Assembly (NCBI GenBank): GCA_037190175.1
Contig: JBBCJM010000141.1
Span: forward strand, 1 to 8,464
Reading direction: 5' to 3'
DNA length: 8,464 nucleotides
DNA from: JBBCJM01 sp037190175
GTDB lineage: Bacteria; Pseudomonadota; Alphaproteobacteria; Rhodobacterales; Rhodobacteraceae
Shown: positions 1-5,842 of the stretch, one piece after another
Position numbering within the stretch: position 1 is the stretch's first letter
Layout of the letters: each line of letters starts with the position of its first letter
Translations under genes and position numbers: made by a program
Notes under the pieces: generated by a model
The model's database searches: none
The model's input: only the letters and a program-made list of their open reading frames with translations
Told to the model about the DNA's origin: nothing

Positions 1-30
1 CGCGCCAATCGCGGGGCGGCGGCGGCAGCT

Positions 31-879
31 TCAGAACCTGGTGCCTTCCGGCAGCATGTTGACGTCAAGCCCGCATTCCTCGAGCGAGGCCAGGATGGTT
101 TCCTGCAGCGCGCCGGAGTCGCGGTATTCCTGCCCCCAGTCCTGCATGAAATCCAGCAGCCGCCCCACGCCGTCGCGACGGACTGCGCCGCCGGATTCGG
201 GCGCGGTATAGGGATCCAGAAGCAGCAGCTTCAGGTTGCCCGCCTTGGTCGCCCCCGCCAGGCCGGTGATCACGGTTTCCAGCTGGACGTCGGAATTGCC
301 GGACTGCACGTCGAGAAGCGCCAGATCGCCGCTCTGCATCAGCCGCAGCTGGGCCAATGGCGCATGTTCCTTGGCCGCGGCCTCCTCCGTGCTGCCCATC
401 GAGGTCGTGAGCCGGATCTCCGGCTTGTTGAGGTCGGCCCAGGTATTGCCGATCGTGGAGTCCTTGCGCACGACCAGGACCTCCGGCACCGCATAGATCG
501 GCCCGAACATGTCCACCGCCCTCTGGCGCTCCTCGGTGATGCCGATGCCGAAGAAGGCGTCGATCTTCGCGGATTGCAGGTCGAGGACCACGTTCGCCCA
601 GCTTGTCGGCACCCATTCGATGCTCAGCTCGCGGCCCATTTCCTCGGAGAGGGCGGCGGTGGCGTCATTTCCCATGCGGACGGGAAAGCCCTTCCAGTCC
701 TCGTTGTCGTTGTCGCGCCAGTAGTAGCAGGCGCGCTGCGGGATCATTCCGATGCGGATGACCCCGCGCTCCTTGACCTCCTCCCAGGCGTCGGCCGAAG
801 CCGGGGCGCTGAATGCGACCTGGCTGGCCAGGAATACCGCCGCCGCGCCGACATATGCGAGCATCTTTCCGATTTTCAT
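31..879 (-). CDS. ABC transporter periplasmic substrate-binding protein (family 3, amino-acid type)
   Basis: The 282-residue product is a solute-binding protein of the SBP_bac_3 type, which delivers a small ligand to an inner-membrane ABC importer. Residues 1-29 form a Sec signal peptide: basic start, hydrophobic stretch at about 8-24, and an AxA-type site (ASA, 27-29). The mature part begins WEEVKERGVIRIG, typical of the family's first beta strand. The segment GITEERQRAVDMF (113-125) matches the family region whose Arg (here R118) normally grips the ligand alpha-carboxylate. The second-lobe stretch around 194-204 (GNSDVQLETVI) lacks the Asp usually found at the amine-binding position, so the ligand may not be a standard alpha-amino acid (inference). 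C51 and C269 could form a disulfide. The start is supported by a strong AGGAG-type ribosome site just upstream. It is the last visible gene of the importer operon, 87 bp after the ATPase gene. Family call is secure; ligand unknown. Confidence 0.93.
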   Translation of the reverse strand: MKIGKMLAYVGAAAVFLASQVAFSAPASADAWEEVKERGVIRIGMIPQRACYYWRDNDNEDWKGFPVRMGNDATAALSEEMGRELSIEWVPTSWANVVLDLQSAKIDAFFGIGITEERQRAVDMFGPIYAVPEVLVVRKDSTIGNTWADLNKPEIRLTTSMGSTEEAAAKEHAPLAQLRLMQSGDLALLDVQSGNSDVQLETVITGLAGATKAGNLKLLLLDPYTAPESGGAVRRDGVGRLLDFMQDWGQEYRDSGALQETILASLEECGLDVNMLPEGTRF

Positions 880-966
880 TTCTCTTCTCCTCTGTTGGTC
901 TTCATGTCACGGTTCCGCCCTTCATCCACTCGAACAGGTCTCACGGGTTACAGGCCGACCCCCCGG

Positions 967-1722
967 TCAAAGCCGGAAGCGGCTGAGAAAGGCGATCGCG
1001 CGTTCCGTCCTGGGGTTTTCGAACACGTCCTTCGCGGTGCCCTCCTCGACGATCTGGCCCTGGTCCATGAAGGTCACGCGATGCGCCACGTCGTGGGCGA
1101 ACCGCATTTCGTGGGTCACGATGATCATCGTCTTGCCCTCGTCGGCGAGCTGGTTCATGACCTTGAGCACCTCGTCGACCAGCTCCGGGTCCAGGGCCGA
1201 GGTGACTTCGTCGAAAAGGATCACCTGGGGTTCCATCGCCAATGCCCGCGCAATGGCGGTGCGCTGCGCCTGGCCGCCGGAGATGTTGCGCGGATAGGAG
1301 GCGCCGAGATCGGCGAGGCCCACCTTCTGCAACAGCGTCTCGGCCTGGTCCCTGGCCTCGGCCAGCGGCACCTTCTTGACGATGCGCGGCCCGGCCATGA
1401 CATTCTCGAGCACGGTCATGTGCGGGAACAGATCGAACATCTGGAACACCATGCCGATCTTCGTGCGATAGGCGGCCGAGACGCTTTCCCGCGGCATCGA
1501 ATTGCGCGCGCCGAAGGCGAAGCTGTCCTCGCCCACACGGATCTTGCCCGAATTCGGCACTTCCAGCAGATTGATGCAGCGCAGCAGGGTGGATTTTCCG
1601 CAACCGCTCGGCCCGATGATCGCGCGCACCTCTCCTTTCTGCATGGTCAGGCTGACGCCGCGGACCGCCTCCTTGTCGCCATAGCTCTTTCGCAGATCCT
1701 GGATCTCGATCAGTGGGGACAT
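967..1722 (-). CDS. Polar amino acid-type ABC transporter ATP-binding protein
   Basis: This is the 251-residue cytoplasmic ATPase of the importer, close in size to GlnQ/HisP-type proteins. All nucleotide-binding motifs are present: Walker A GPSGCGKST (37-45), Q-loop around Q94 (VFQMFDLFPHMT), signature ISGGQAQR (147-154, where LSGGQQQR is usual), Walker B VILFDE (167-172), D-loop SALD (175-178) and switch His H204 in VTHEM. The stretch between the Walker A helix and the Q-loop (about 65-88) is slightly longer than in short GlnQ proteins and may be a small family-specific loop. Its ATG lies 9 bp after the permease stop, and the ribosome site GAGGAG overlaps that TGA, so the two genes are almost certainly co-transcribed and translationally coupled. 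It would energise import with the neighbouring permease and binding protein. Substrate cannot be told from the ATPase. Confidence 0.97.
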   Translation of the reverse strand: MSPLIEIQDLRKSYGDKEAVRGVSLTMQKGEVRAIIGPSGCGKSTLLRCINLLEVPNSGKIRVGEDSFAFGARNSMPRESVSAAYRTKIGMVFQMFDLFPHMTVLENVMAGPRIVKKVPLAEARDQAETLLQKVGLADLGASYPRNISGGQAQRTAIARALAMEPQVILFDEVTSALDPELVDEVLKVMNQLADEGKTMIIVTHEMRFAHDVAHRVTFMDQGQIVEEGTAKDVFENPRTERAIAFLSRFRL

Positions 1723-1731
1723 CGGCGCTCC

Positions 1732-2388
1732 TCAGGTGTTGTTGGCTCTCTCCAGCCTCTTGGCGATCAGCGTCAGAGGATAGAGGAGCAGGAAGTAGAG
1801 GATCGCGACGAAGGTATAGGTCTCCAGGGGGCGGAAGGTGCGGGCGGTCAGCTGATAGCTGGAATACATGAGATCGGGAACGGCCAGCACATAGAGAAGC
1901 GAGGTGTTCTTGAGCTGCAATATGGCCTGATTGGCGAAGGGCGGGATCATCCTTCGCGTCGCCTGCGGCAGGATGATGTAGCGCATGAGCTGAAAGTAGT
2001 TCATCCCCAGCGCACGGCCGGCATTCCATTGCCCCCGGTCGATCGAGATGACGCCGCCGCGGAAGATCTCGGTGCTGAAGGCGCCCATGTAGAGCGTCAG
2101 CCCGACGCCCGCGGCGATCCAGGAGGAGATGTTGTAGCCGGTCAGTATCGGCAGCGCATAATAGAACCAGATGATCTGGACGAGGATCGGAGTGCAGCGG
2201 AAGAATTGCACATAGGCAGAGACGATCCACCGGATGGCGCTGATGCGCGAAAGCATCAGAAGCCCCCCGATCACCCCCAGGACAAGCCCGCAGATGATCG
2301 TGCCGATGGCATAGCTCACGGTAATTCCGGCAGCCCTCAGCCAGACCTCCGGATAGTTGATCGCATTCCAATCGAACTCGTATCCCAT
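1732..2388 (-). CDS. Polar amino acid-type ABC transporter permease
   Basis: This is a membrane permease of the HisM/GlnP type (BPD_transp_1 fold). With the start chosen here it has 218 residues. Several hydrophobic segments are visible, including one near residues 19-40 (ITVSYAIGTIICGLVLG), others in the middle, and one near the C-terminus (VAILYFLLLYPLTLIA). The cytoplasmic coupling loop that docks on the ATPase is recognisable as ALGMNYFQLMRYIILPQA, with NAG in place of the usual EAA. I chose the ATG at 2388-2386 because AAAAGGA lies 5 nt upstream of it. The longer in-frame start at 2415 would add nine residues but has no convincing ribosome site. Only one permease gene is visible; many relatives have two, so this one may act as a homodimer or pair with a product encoded elsewhere. 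It is the first gene of the importer operon and is transcribed away from the monooxygenase gene. Confidence 0.93.
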   Translation of the reverse strand: MGYEFDWNAINYPEVWLRAAGITVSYAIGTIICGLVLGVIGGLLMLSRISAIRWIVSAYVQFFRCTPILVQIIWFYYALPILTGYNISSWIAAGVGLTLYMGAFSTEIFRGGVISIDRGQWNAGRALGMNYFQLMRYIILPQATRRMIPPFANQAILQLKNTSLLYVLAVPDLMYSSYQLTARTFRPLETYTFVAILYFLLLYPLTLIAKRLERANNT

Positions 2389-2548
2389 TTGCATCCTTTT
2401 GTTTGTGACGCTCATCTGCCGTGAGCAAAGCTGCGGACATGCATCGGAGACCCGGTGCCTCCATCAGTCCTTGTTCCGTCTGCCATGCGCCGCACGCCGC
2501 GCGCCGGCCCTGCCTGGCGCACCGCAAAGCTTGCAAGGTGATCATGCC

Positions 2549-2576
2549 TGCCATGCTGGCATAAATTCGATGAATT
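2549..2576. promoter_or_regulatory. Two adjacent short palindromes, possible operator
   Basis: TGCCA-TGC-TGGCA (2549-2561) is followed after 2 nt by AATTC-GAT-GAATT (2564-2576). Each has perfect 5-bp arms and a 3-nt centre, and their centres are 15 bp apart, about one and a half helical turns. The AT-rich second one is the kind of short dyad bound by Lrp/AsnC-family dimers, and such a regulator is encoded at 4167-4652. Function as an operator is inference. Short palindromes of this size also arise by chance. Confidence 0.35.
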
Positions 2577-2626
2577 ATCGCCTCTGGACGCCGGATTCAC
2601 TCGAAGATCGCGTGTATTTGAACGAT

Positions 2627-2644
2627 TTCGGTCGAACTTCGGTC
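2627..2644. repeat. Direct repeat TTCGGTC x2 (11-bp period)
   Basis: TTCGGTC occurs at 2627-2633 and 2638-2644, separated by GAAC, giving an 11-bp period of about one helical turn. The second copy runs directly into the left arm of the inverted repeat at 2641-2665, so the two may form one composite binding site. This is only two copies of a short unit and could be chance. Confidence 0.35.
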
Positions 2645-2665
2645 CCAAAATCCATTTTGGCGACC
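2641..2665. promoter_or_regulatory. Inverted repeat, candidate operator
   Basis: The core CCAAAATCCATTTTGG (2645-2660) has perfect 7-bp arms around a 2-nt centre. GGTC (2641-2644) and GACC (2662-2665) extend the symmetry to 11 bp per side with one extra C at 2661. It lies 132 bp before the monooxygenase start. The AAAAT..ATTTT centre stands out in DNA of over 60% GC and fits the AT-rich dyads known for Lrp/AsnC and other dimeric regulators. With only 2 nt in the centre it would make a poor RNA hairpin and has no U-tract, so an operator is likelier than a terminator. The regulator that binds it is not shown by the sequence. Confidence 0.5.
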
Positions 2666-2796
2666 GGGCGCGGGGCTCCGTCGGAGGGCCTTGTCCCGGG
2701 CGCCCTGGAGTTGGGACCGGGCCTGACCGCCGAGCCGAAGCAGGCCCCCCGGCAACCGGACCCGCCGCCGCAAGCCCCGGCCGCCTGGAGAAGACG

Positions 2797-4131
2797 ATGA
2801 GCAAGAAGGCAATCCACCTGGCCTATGCGATGTACAATCACGGCACCCATCCCATGGGATGGACGCAGGCGCCGAAGGGCGTCGCGACCGACATGGCGAC
2901 CTTCACGCGGGCGGCCAGGATCGCCGAGGTCGCGAAGCTGGACATGATCCTGCGCGCCGACAACCTCTACGCGCGCATGGACAACATCGAGGCCTGGGCC
3001 CGCAATCCGCTGCACATGAACAGCTTCGAGCCGCTGACGCTGCTGGCCGCCGTATCGCAGGCCACCACCCACATCGGCCTTGCCGCGACGGTCAGCACCA
3101 CCTACACCGAACCCTATAACGTCGCCCGCCAGCTTGCCGCGCTCGATCACATCAGCGGCGGGCGCGCGGCCTGGAACGTGGTGACCTCCTACAGCTCCGA
3201 AGCCGCCCGAAACTTCGGCCAGAAGTCGCTTCCCGTCCACGACGAACGCTATGGCCGGGCCCGCGAGCATGTCGAGGCCACCAAGGCGCTATGGGATACC
3301 TACGAGGACGATGCGTTCGTCCATGATACCGGCAGCGGCTATTACTTCGATCCGAAGAAATTCCATCCGGTTTCCTTCGAGGGAAAGTACCTCAGCGTCA
3401 ACGGCGCGCTCAACATCGCGCGGCCGCCGCAGGGCTATCCGGTCATCATGCAGGCCGGCGGCTCGCCGCAGGGCCGGCAGCTCGCGGCCGAGACGGCGGA
3501 ACTGATCTTCACCGACAGCCGCCCCCGGGAGCAGGCGCAGGCATTCTACGCCGACATCCAGAAACGGGTCGTCGCCGCGGGCCGGGATCCCGGCCTGGTG
3601 AAGATACTGCCCGGCCTGACCGTGGTGGTCGGCGACACCGCGGAGGAGGCGCGCAGGAAATACGCCGCGCTGGAGGAACAGGTGCCGGACGTGGTCAAGA
3701 TCCAGAGCCTGAGCGAAGGGCTGGGCACCTCCCTGATGGGCCTGCCGCTCGACCAGCCGGTGCCGGAGGAGCTCATCCCGCCGGCCACCCGCGGCGGGGC
3801 CGGCGGCTATCAGTTTGTTCGCGAACTGATCGAATCGCGCATCACGCTGCGCGAGATGCTGCCGAACTACCGGAAGGTGGTGGGTGCAGGCACGCCGTTG
3901 TGCGACACGGCGGACAAGGTGGCCGACTTCATGGAGGAGGCGGTGAACGAGGACGCCTGCGACGGCTTCGTCATCCTGGTGCCCAGCGCCCCCTCTGCCT
4001 TCGAGCTGTTCTGCAGTACGGTGGTGCCGGAATTGCAGCGCCGCAATTCGTTCCGCAGGGAATATTCCGGCAGGACCCTGCGCGACCATTTCGGTCTTCC
4101 GCGCCCGCCCAACCAGCACGTCGGGCGGTAG
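2797..4131 (+). CDS. LLM-class flavin-dependent monooxygenase (NtaA/SnaA/DszA group)
   Basis: The 444-residue product is a bacterial-luciferase-like TIM-barrel monooxygenase. Enzymes of this subgroup use FMNH2 from a separate reductase and O2 to attack C-N, C-S or heterocyclic substrates (nitrilotriacetate, pristinamycin IIA, dibenzothiophene sulfone); this is family knowledge, not evidence for the substrate here. The family core is plain: EPLTLLAAVSQ (78-88), the TTHIGLAATVSTTYTEPY region (90-107), and SGGRAAWNVVTS (120-131), which is highly characteristic of the subgroup. Length is normal for it (about 430-460). The ATG is supported by GGAG at 2787-2790, 6 nt upstream. No flavin reductase gene is in the window, so FMNH2 must come from elsewhere. 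The gene stands alone on its strand, divergent from the importer and convergent with the regulator. There is no signal peptide, so it should act in the cytoplasm on imported material. Its commonest database label may be nitrilotriacetate monooxygenase, which should not be taken literally. Confidence 0.95.
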   Translation: MSKKAIHLAYAMYNHGTHPMGWTQAPKGVATDMATFTRAARIAEVAKLDMILRADNLYARMDNIEAWARNPLHMNSFEPLTLLAAVSQATTHIGLAATVSTTYTEPYNVARQLAALDHISGGRAAWNVVTSYSSEAARNFGQKSLPVHDERYGRAREHVEATKALWDTYEDDAFVHDTGSGYYFDPKKFHPVSFEGKYLSVNGALNIARPPQGYPVIMQAGGSPQGRQLAAETAELIFTDSRPREQAQAFYADIQKRVVAAGRDPGLVKILPGLTVVVGDTAEEARRKYAALEEQVPDVVKIQSLSEGLGTSLMGLPLDQPVPEELIPPATRGGAGGYQFVRELIESRITLREMLPNYRKVVGAGTPLCDTADKVADFMEEAVNEDACDGFVILVPSAPSAFELFCSTVVPELQRRNSFRREYSGRTLRDHFGLPRPPNQHVGR

Positions 4132-4166
4132 GCGGCCGGGCGGGAGCGGAGCAACCGGGGCGGCGC

Positions 4167-4652
4167 TCAGTCTTCCAGCAGCTGCTTGATGGGAAAGTCC
4201 GTCCTCGCAATCGGCGATTTGATCACGATGTAGCTGAAATACTTCGAGATGCCGATATTGCGGTCGAGCAGCGTCTCCATCATCCCCTGATAGTGGTTTA
4301 TCGAACGCACGATGAACCGCAGGAGATAGTCGTATCCGCCGCTGACCAGGTGGCATTCCAGAAGCTCGGGCACCGTCCTGATCCCGGCCTCGAACTTGGT
4401 GAAGTTCTCCCGGCGATGGTCGACCAGCGTCACCTCGGTGAAGACGGTGACGGTCTCGGCCACATGCTTGAGTTCGATCTGCGCGCCATAGCCCCGGATG
4501 ATCCCCGAAGCCTCCAGCCGCTTGACCCTCTGGAGGCACGGGCTGGGCGACAGGCCCACCGCCTCCGACAGGCCGACATTGCTGATCCTGCCGTCGGATG
4601 CGAGCTTCGCGAGGATATTGATGTCGATCTGGTCGAGCTTGATCCTGGCCAT
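4167..4652 (-). CDS. Lrp/AsnC-family transcriptional regulator
   Basis: The 161-residue product has the standard two-part layout: an N-terminal winged helix-turn-helix (about 4-56; LDQIDINILAKLASDGR, then SEAVGLSPSPCLQRVKRLE as the helix-turn-helix) and a C-terminal effector-binding RAM domain (about 67-145), with the typical VSGGYDYLLR turn at 103-112. These proteins form dimers or octamers, bind AT-rich dyads, and usually respond to an amino acid or related metabolite. Being inside a block of transport and catabolic genes, it is probably the local regulator of that block and of itself (inference). Its ribosome site is weak. It lies 96 bp downstream of the HAD gene on the same strand, with an 8-bp inverted repeat between them, so co-transcription is possible but not certain. 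The 35-bp gap to the convergent monooxygenase shows no clear terminator. Confidence 0.95.
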   Translation of the reverse strand: MARIKLDQIDINILAKLASDGRISNVGLSEAVGLSPSPCLQRVKRLEASGIIRGYGAQIELKHVAETVTVFTEVTLVDHRRENFTKFEAGIRTVPELLECHLVSGGYDYLLRFIVRSINHYQGMMETLLDRNIGISKYFSYIVIKSPIARTDFPIKQLLED

Positions 4653-4673
4653 GCATCGTCTGCCGTCGCGCGC

Positions 4674-4696
4674 CCGGATCGCCTGGGACGATCCGG
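4674..4696. promoter_or_regulatory. 8-bp inverted repeat between HAD gene and lrp-type gene
   Basis: CCGGATCG (4674-4681) and CGATCCGG (4689-4696) are perfect inverted copies around a 7-nt spacer (CCTGGGA). The centre lies about 33 bp upstream of the regulator start. It could be an autoregulatory operator, or a stem-loop ending or attenuating HAD transcription. No T-tract follows on the minus strand, which argues against a classic intrinsic terminator. Confidence 0.5.
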
Positions 4697-4748
4697 TCCG
4701 CTGGTTGTCGCGGTTCGGCCGGAAGATGCGGTTTCCGCCGGGCCTGCC

Positions 4749-5474
4749 CTAGGCAGATTGCTCGATTTCCGTCCGGTGCGCCATCACCATCTCCGCCATG
4801 CTGGTGAACCGGAAGTCATGGCGCGGCATCTCGCCCGGATGCATGGTCGCGCCGAACCCGTCCTTGTCGTGGCGGCGGTGGATCCAGGCCGAGGCCAGGC
4901 CGAACTGGTTGGCGGGCCCGTGGTCGTGGAACATGCTTTCGGCGGTGTGCAGGATGTCGGATTTTTCGTAGCCCCGCTCCTTGAGCTTGGCCAGCATGTA
5001 GTCGAAGTTGCGGCCGGCCGGCTTGTAGGATCCGATGTCCTCGGCCGTATAGACACCATCGAAATCGACGGCGAGCTTTACGCTCGAGGCCTGGAAGCTC
5101 TCGTTGTCCACGTTGGACAGGATCACCAGCTTGAAGTAGCGGCGGAGATAGGCGAGCGCCCCGGCGCTGTCGGTGAAGGCGGGCCAGTTCTGGACGCTGC
5201 GCCCGTAGTCGCGGCATTCCTCCCAGGATACGGAAACGCCCCATTCCTCCGCCAGCCGGCGATAGACCGTGGCGAGCAGTTCCGAATATCTCCGCCCCGG
5301 CGTCTGCGCCTGCTGGAACGATTCATGGCGGGCGTGGGCCTCGAGGATCCTGTCCCGCGCCAGCCCCGCCACGCGGTCGGCAAGCGGCCTCAGCGCCTCC
5401 AGCATACCGCTTTCCCAATCGATGAGCGTCCCGTAGCAGTCGAAGGTCAGCACCTTGAAATCGCTCAGCTTCAT
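4749..5474 (-). CDS. HAD-superfamily hydrolase (labelled type II haloacid dehalogenase)
   Basis: The 241-residue product is a HAD-fold hydrolase that works through an Asp nucleophile. Motif I is FDCYGTLIDWE with D12 as nucleophile, motif II LSN (119-121), motif III SYKP with K151, and motif IV region HTAESMFHDHGPA (176-188) with E179 and D184. The cap domain is helical, about residues 20-100. The overall pattern is that of proteins annotated haloacid dehalogenase type II. However, proven L-2-haloacid dehalogenases carry an SSNxxD-type motif near the end of the core and a cap-domain Arg that holds the halide; I cannot find a clear equivalent of either. Phosphatase or another hydrolase activity is therefore equally possible. 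Start supported by AGGTGA upstream. First gene of a minus-strand pair with the Lrp/AsnC regulator and divergent from the amidohydrolase gene, which suggests a shared pathway. Confidence 0.93.
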   Translation of the reverse strand: MKLSDFKVLTFDCYGTLIDWESGMLEALRPLADRVAGLARDRILEAHARHESFQQAQTPGRRYSELLATVYRRLAEEWGVSVSWEECRDYGRSVQNWPAFTDSAGALAYLRRYFKLVILSNVDNESFQASSVKLAVDFDGVYTAEDIGSYKPAGRNFDYMLAKLKERGYEKSDILHTAESMFHDHGPANQFGLASAWIHRRHDKDGFGATMHPGEMPRHDFRFTSMAEMVMAHRTEIEQSA

Positions 5475-5596
5475 TGCGGTTCACCTGTTCTTGAATGGAC
5501 GAGGTCCAGAGTGTTGCGAAGATGCACGGGATGACGGCGGTCGAGTTCGATCAGGTCGTTCCTCGGCATCGTGTCCCCGGGATGTCTGCCCCATCC

Positions 5597-5614
5597 TTCC
5601 GCAGCGCCGCGGAA
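5597..5614. repeat. Short inverted repeat in divergent region
   Basis: TTCCGC and GCGGAA form perfect 6-bp arms around AGCGCC. It lies 123 bp upstream of the HAD start and 229 bp upstream of the amidohydrolase start. It could be an operator but is short and GC-rich, so chance is a real alternative. Confidence 0.25.
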
Positions 5615-5830
5615 TTGTACCTGCGCCCTGCCGGCGGAGGCCGGGCGATCCTGCTGTTTTGCCGCCGGCCCGTGCGTGTTTGTGCTGCGGCCGCCCATCC
5701 CCACCGGGCGGCAGGAACCCGCGTCCGCTCGCAAAATCTGCACCCGACCGGCCTTCAACGCATGATTTCCCGCCCGTTCGCCGGCACAAGGCGAGAATTA
5801 GCCTGGCCTCCTGGGGTGACTATGGTCGCA

Positions 5831-5837
5831 AAAGGAG
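5831..5837 (+). promoter_or_regulatory. Ribosome binding site deciding the amidohydrolase start
   Basis: AAAGGAG sits 5 nt before the ATG at 5843, an optimal placement, while the in-frame ATGs at 5495 and 5822 have no comparable site. It fixes the N-terminus as MITDWMTNLW, which matters because the missing HxH motif would lie exactly there. Confidence 0.75.
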
Positions 5838-5842
5838 CGGCC

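Larger units (their letters stand above)
2389..2796. other. Divergent intergenic region between importer and monooxygenase genes
   Basis: This stretch separates two divergently transcribed units and must hold both promoters. I see no convincing coding sequence: the open frames across it show no recognisable domain and no supported start. Part of it (about 2560-2660) is markedly AT-richer than its surroundings. It contains two short palindromes (2549-2561 and 2564-2576), a direct repeat (2627-2644) and a strong inverted repeat (2641-2665), listed separately. I could not pick out a confident -35/-10 pair. A GATAAT sequence on the minus strand at about 2574-2579 is a possible -10 for the importer operon, but no good -35 accompanies it. 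The last 130 bp before the monooxygenase are GC-rich with no pattern I can name. Confidence 0.6.
5475..5842. other. Divergent intergenic region between HAD and amidohydrolase genes
   Basis: The region of 368 bp should hold promoters for both flanking genes. The frame of the amidohydrolase stays open upstream to an ATG at 5495, but that extension (low complexity, rich in Arg, Ala and Pro) resembles no domain and precedes a much better start at 5843. One perfect inverted repeat is present, TTCCGC-AGCGCC-GCGGAA at 5597-5614. I saw no confident sigma-70 promoter and no copy of the AT-rich dyad found at 2641-2665. Confidence 0.5.

Noticed and set aside
957..968. GACC-CCCC-GGTC hairpin at the end of the ATPase gene
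   Set aside because: Only 4-bp arms in GC-rich DNA and overlapping the stop codon; too weak to call a terminator.
364..2424. 686-codon plus-strand open frame opposite the importer genes
   Set aside because: It is antisense to three clearly recognised ABC transporter genes, is rich in His, Arg, Asp and Gly as GC-rich shadow frames are, and shows no domain.
2357..2800. 147-codon plus-strand frame filling the importer-monooxygenase gap
   Set aside because: It begins inside the permease gene, lacks a supported start, and its product resembles nothing; the region is better explained as divergent regulatory DNA.
4132..4166. Terminator between the convergent monooxygenase and regulator genes
   Set aside because: The 35 bp are GC-rich but I could not find a compact stem with a T-tract in either direction.
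3900..5534. 544-codon plus-strand open frame across the regulator and HAD genes
   Set aside because: It overlaps the end of the monooxygenase and is antisense to two genes with intact family motifs; no domain of its own.
5495..5842. N-terminal extension of the amidohydrolase
   Set aside because: No ribosome site at 5495, unfamily-like sequence, and a strong AAAGGAG right before the ATG at 5843. It also contributes no HxH motif.
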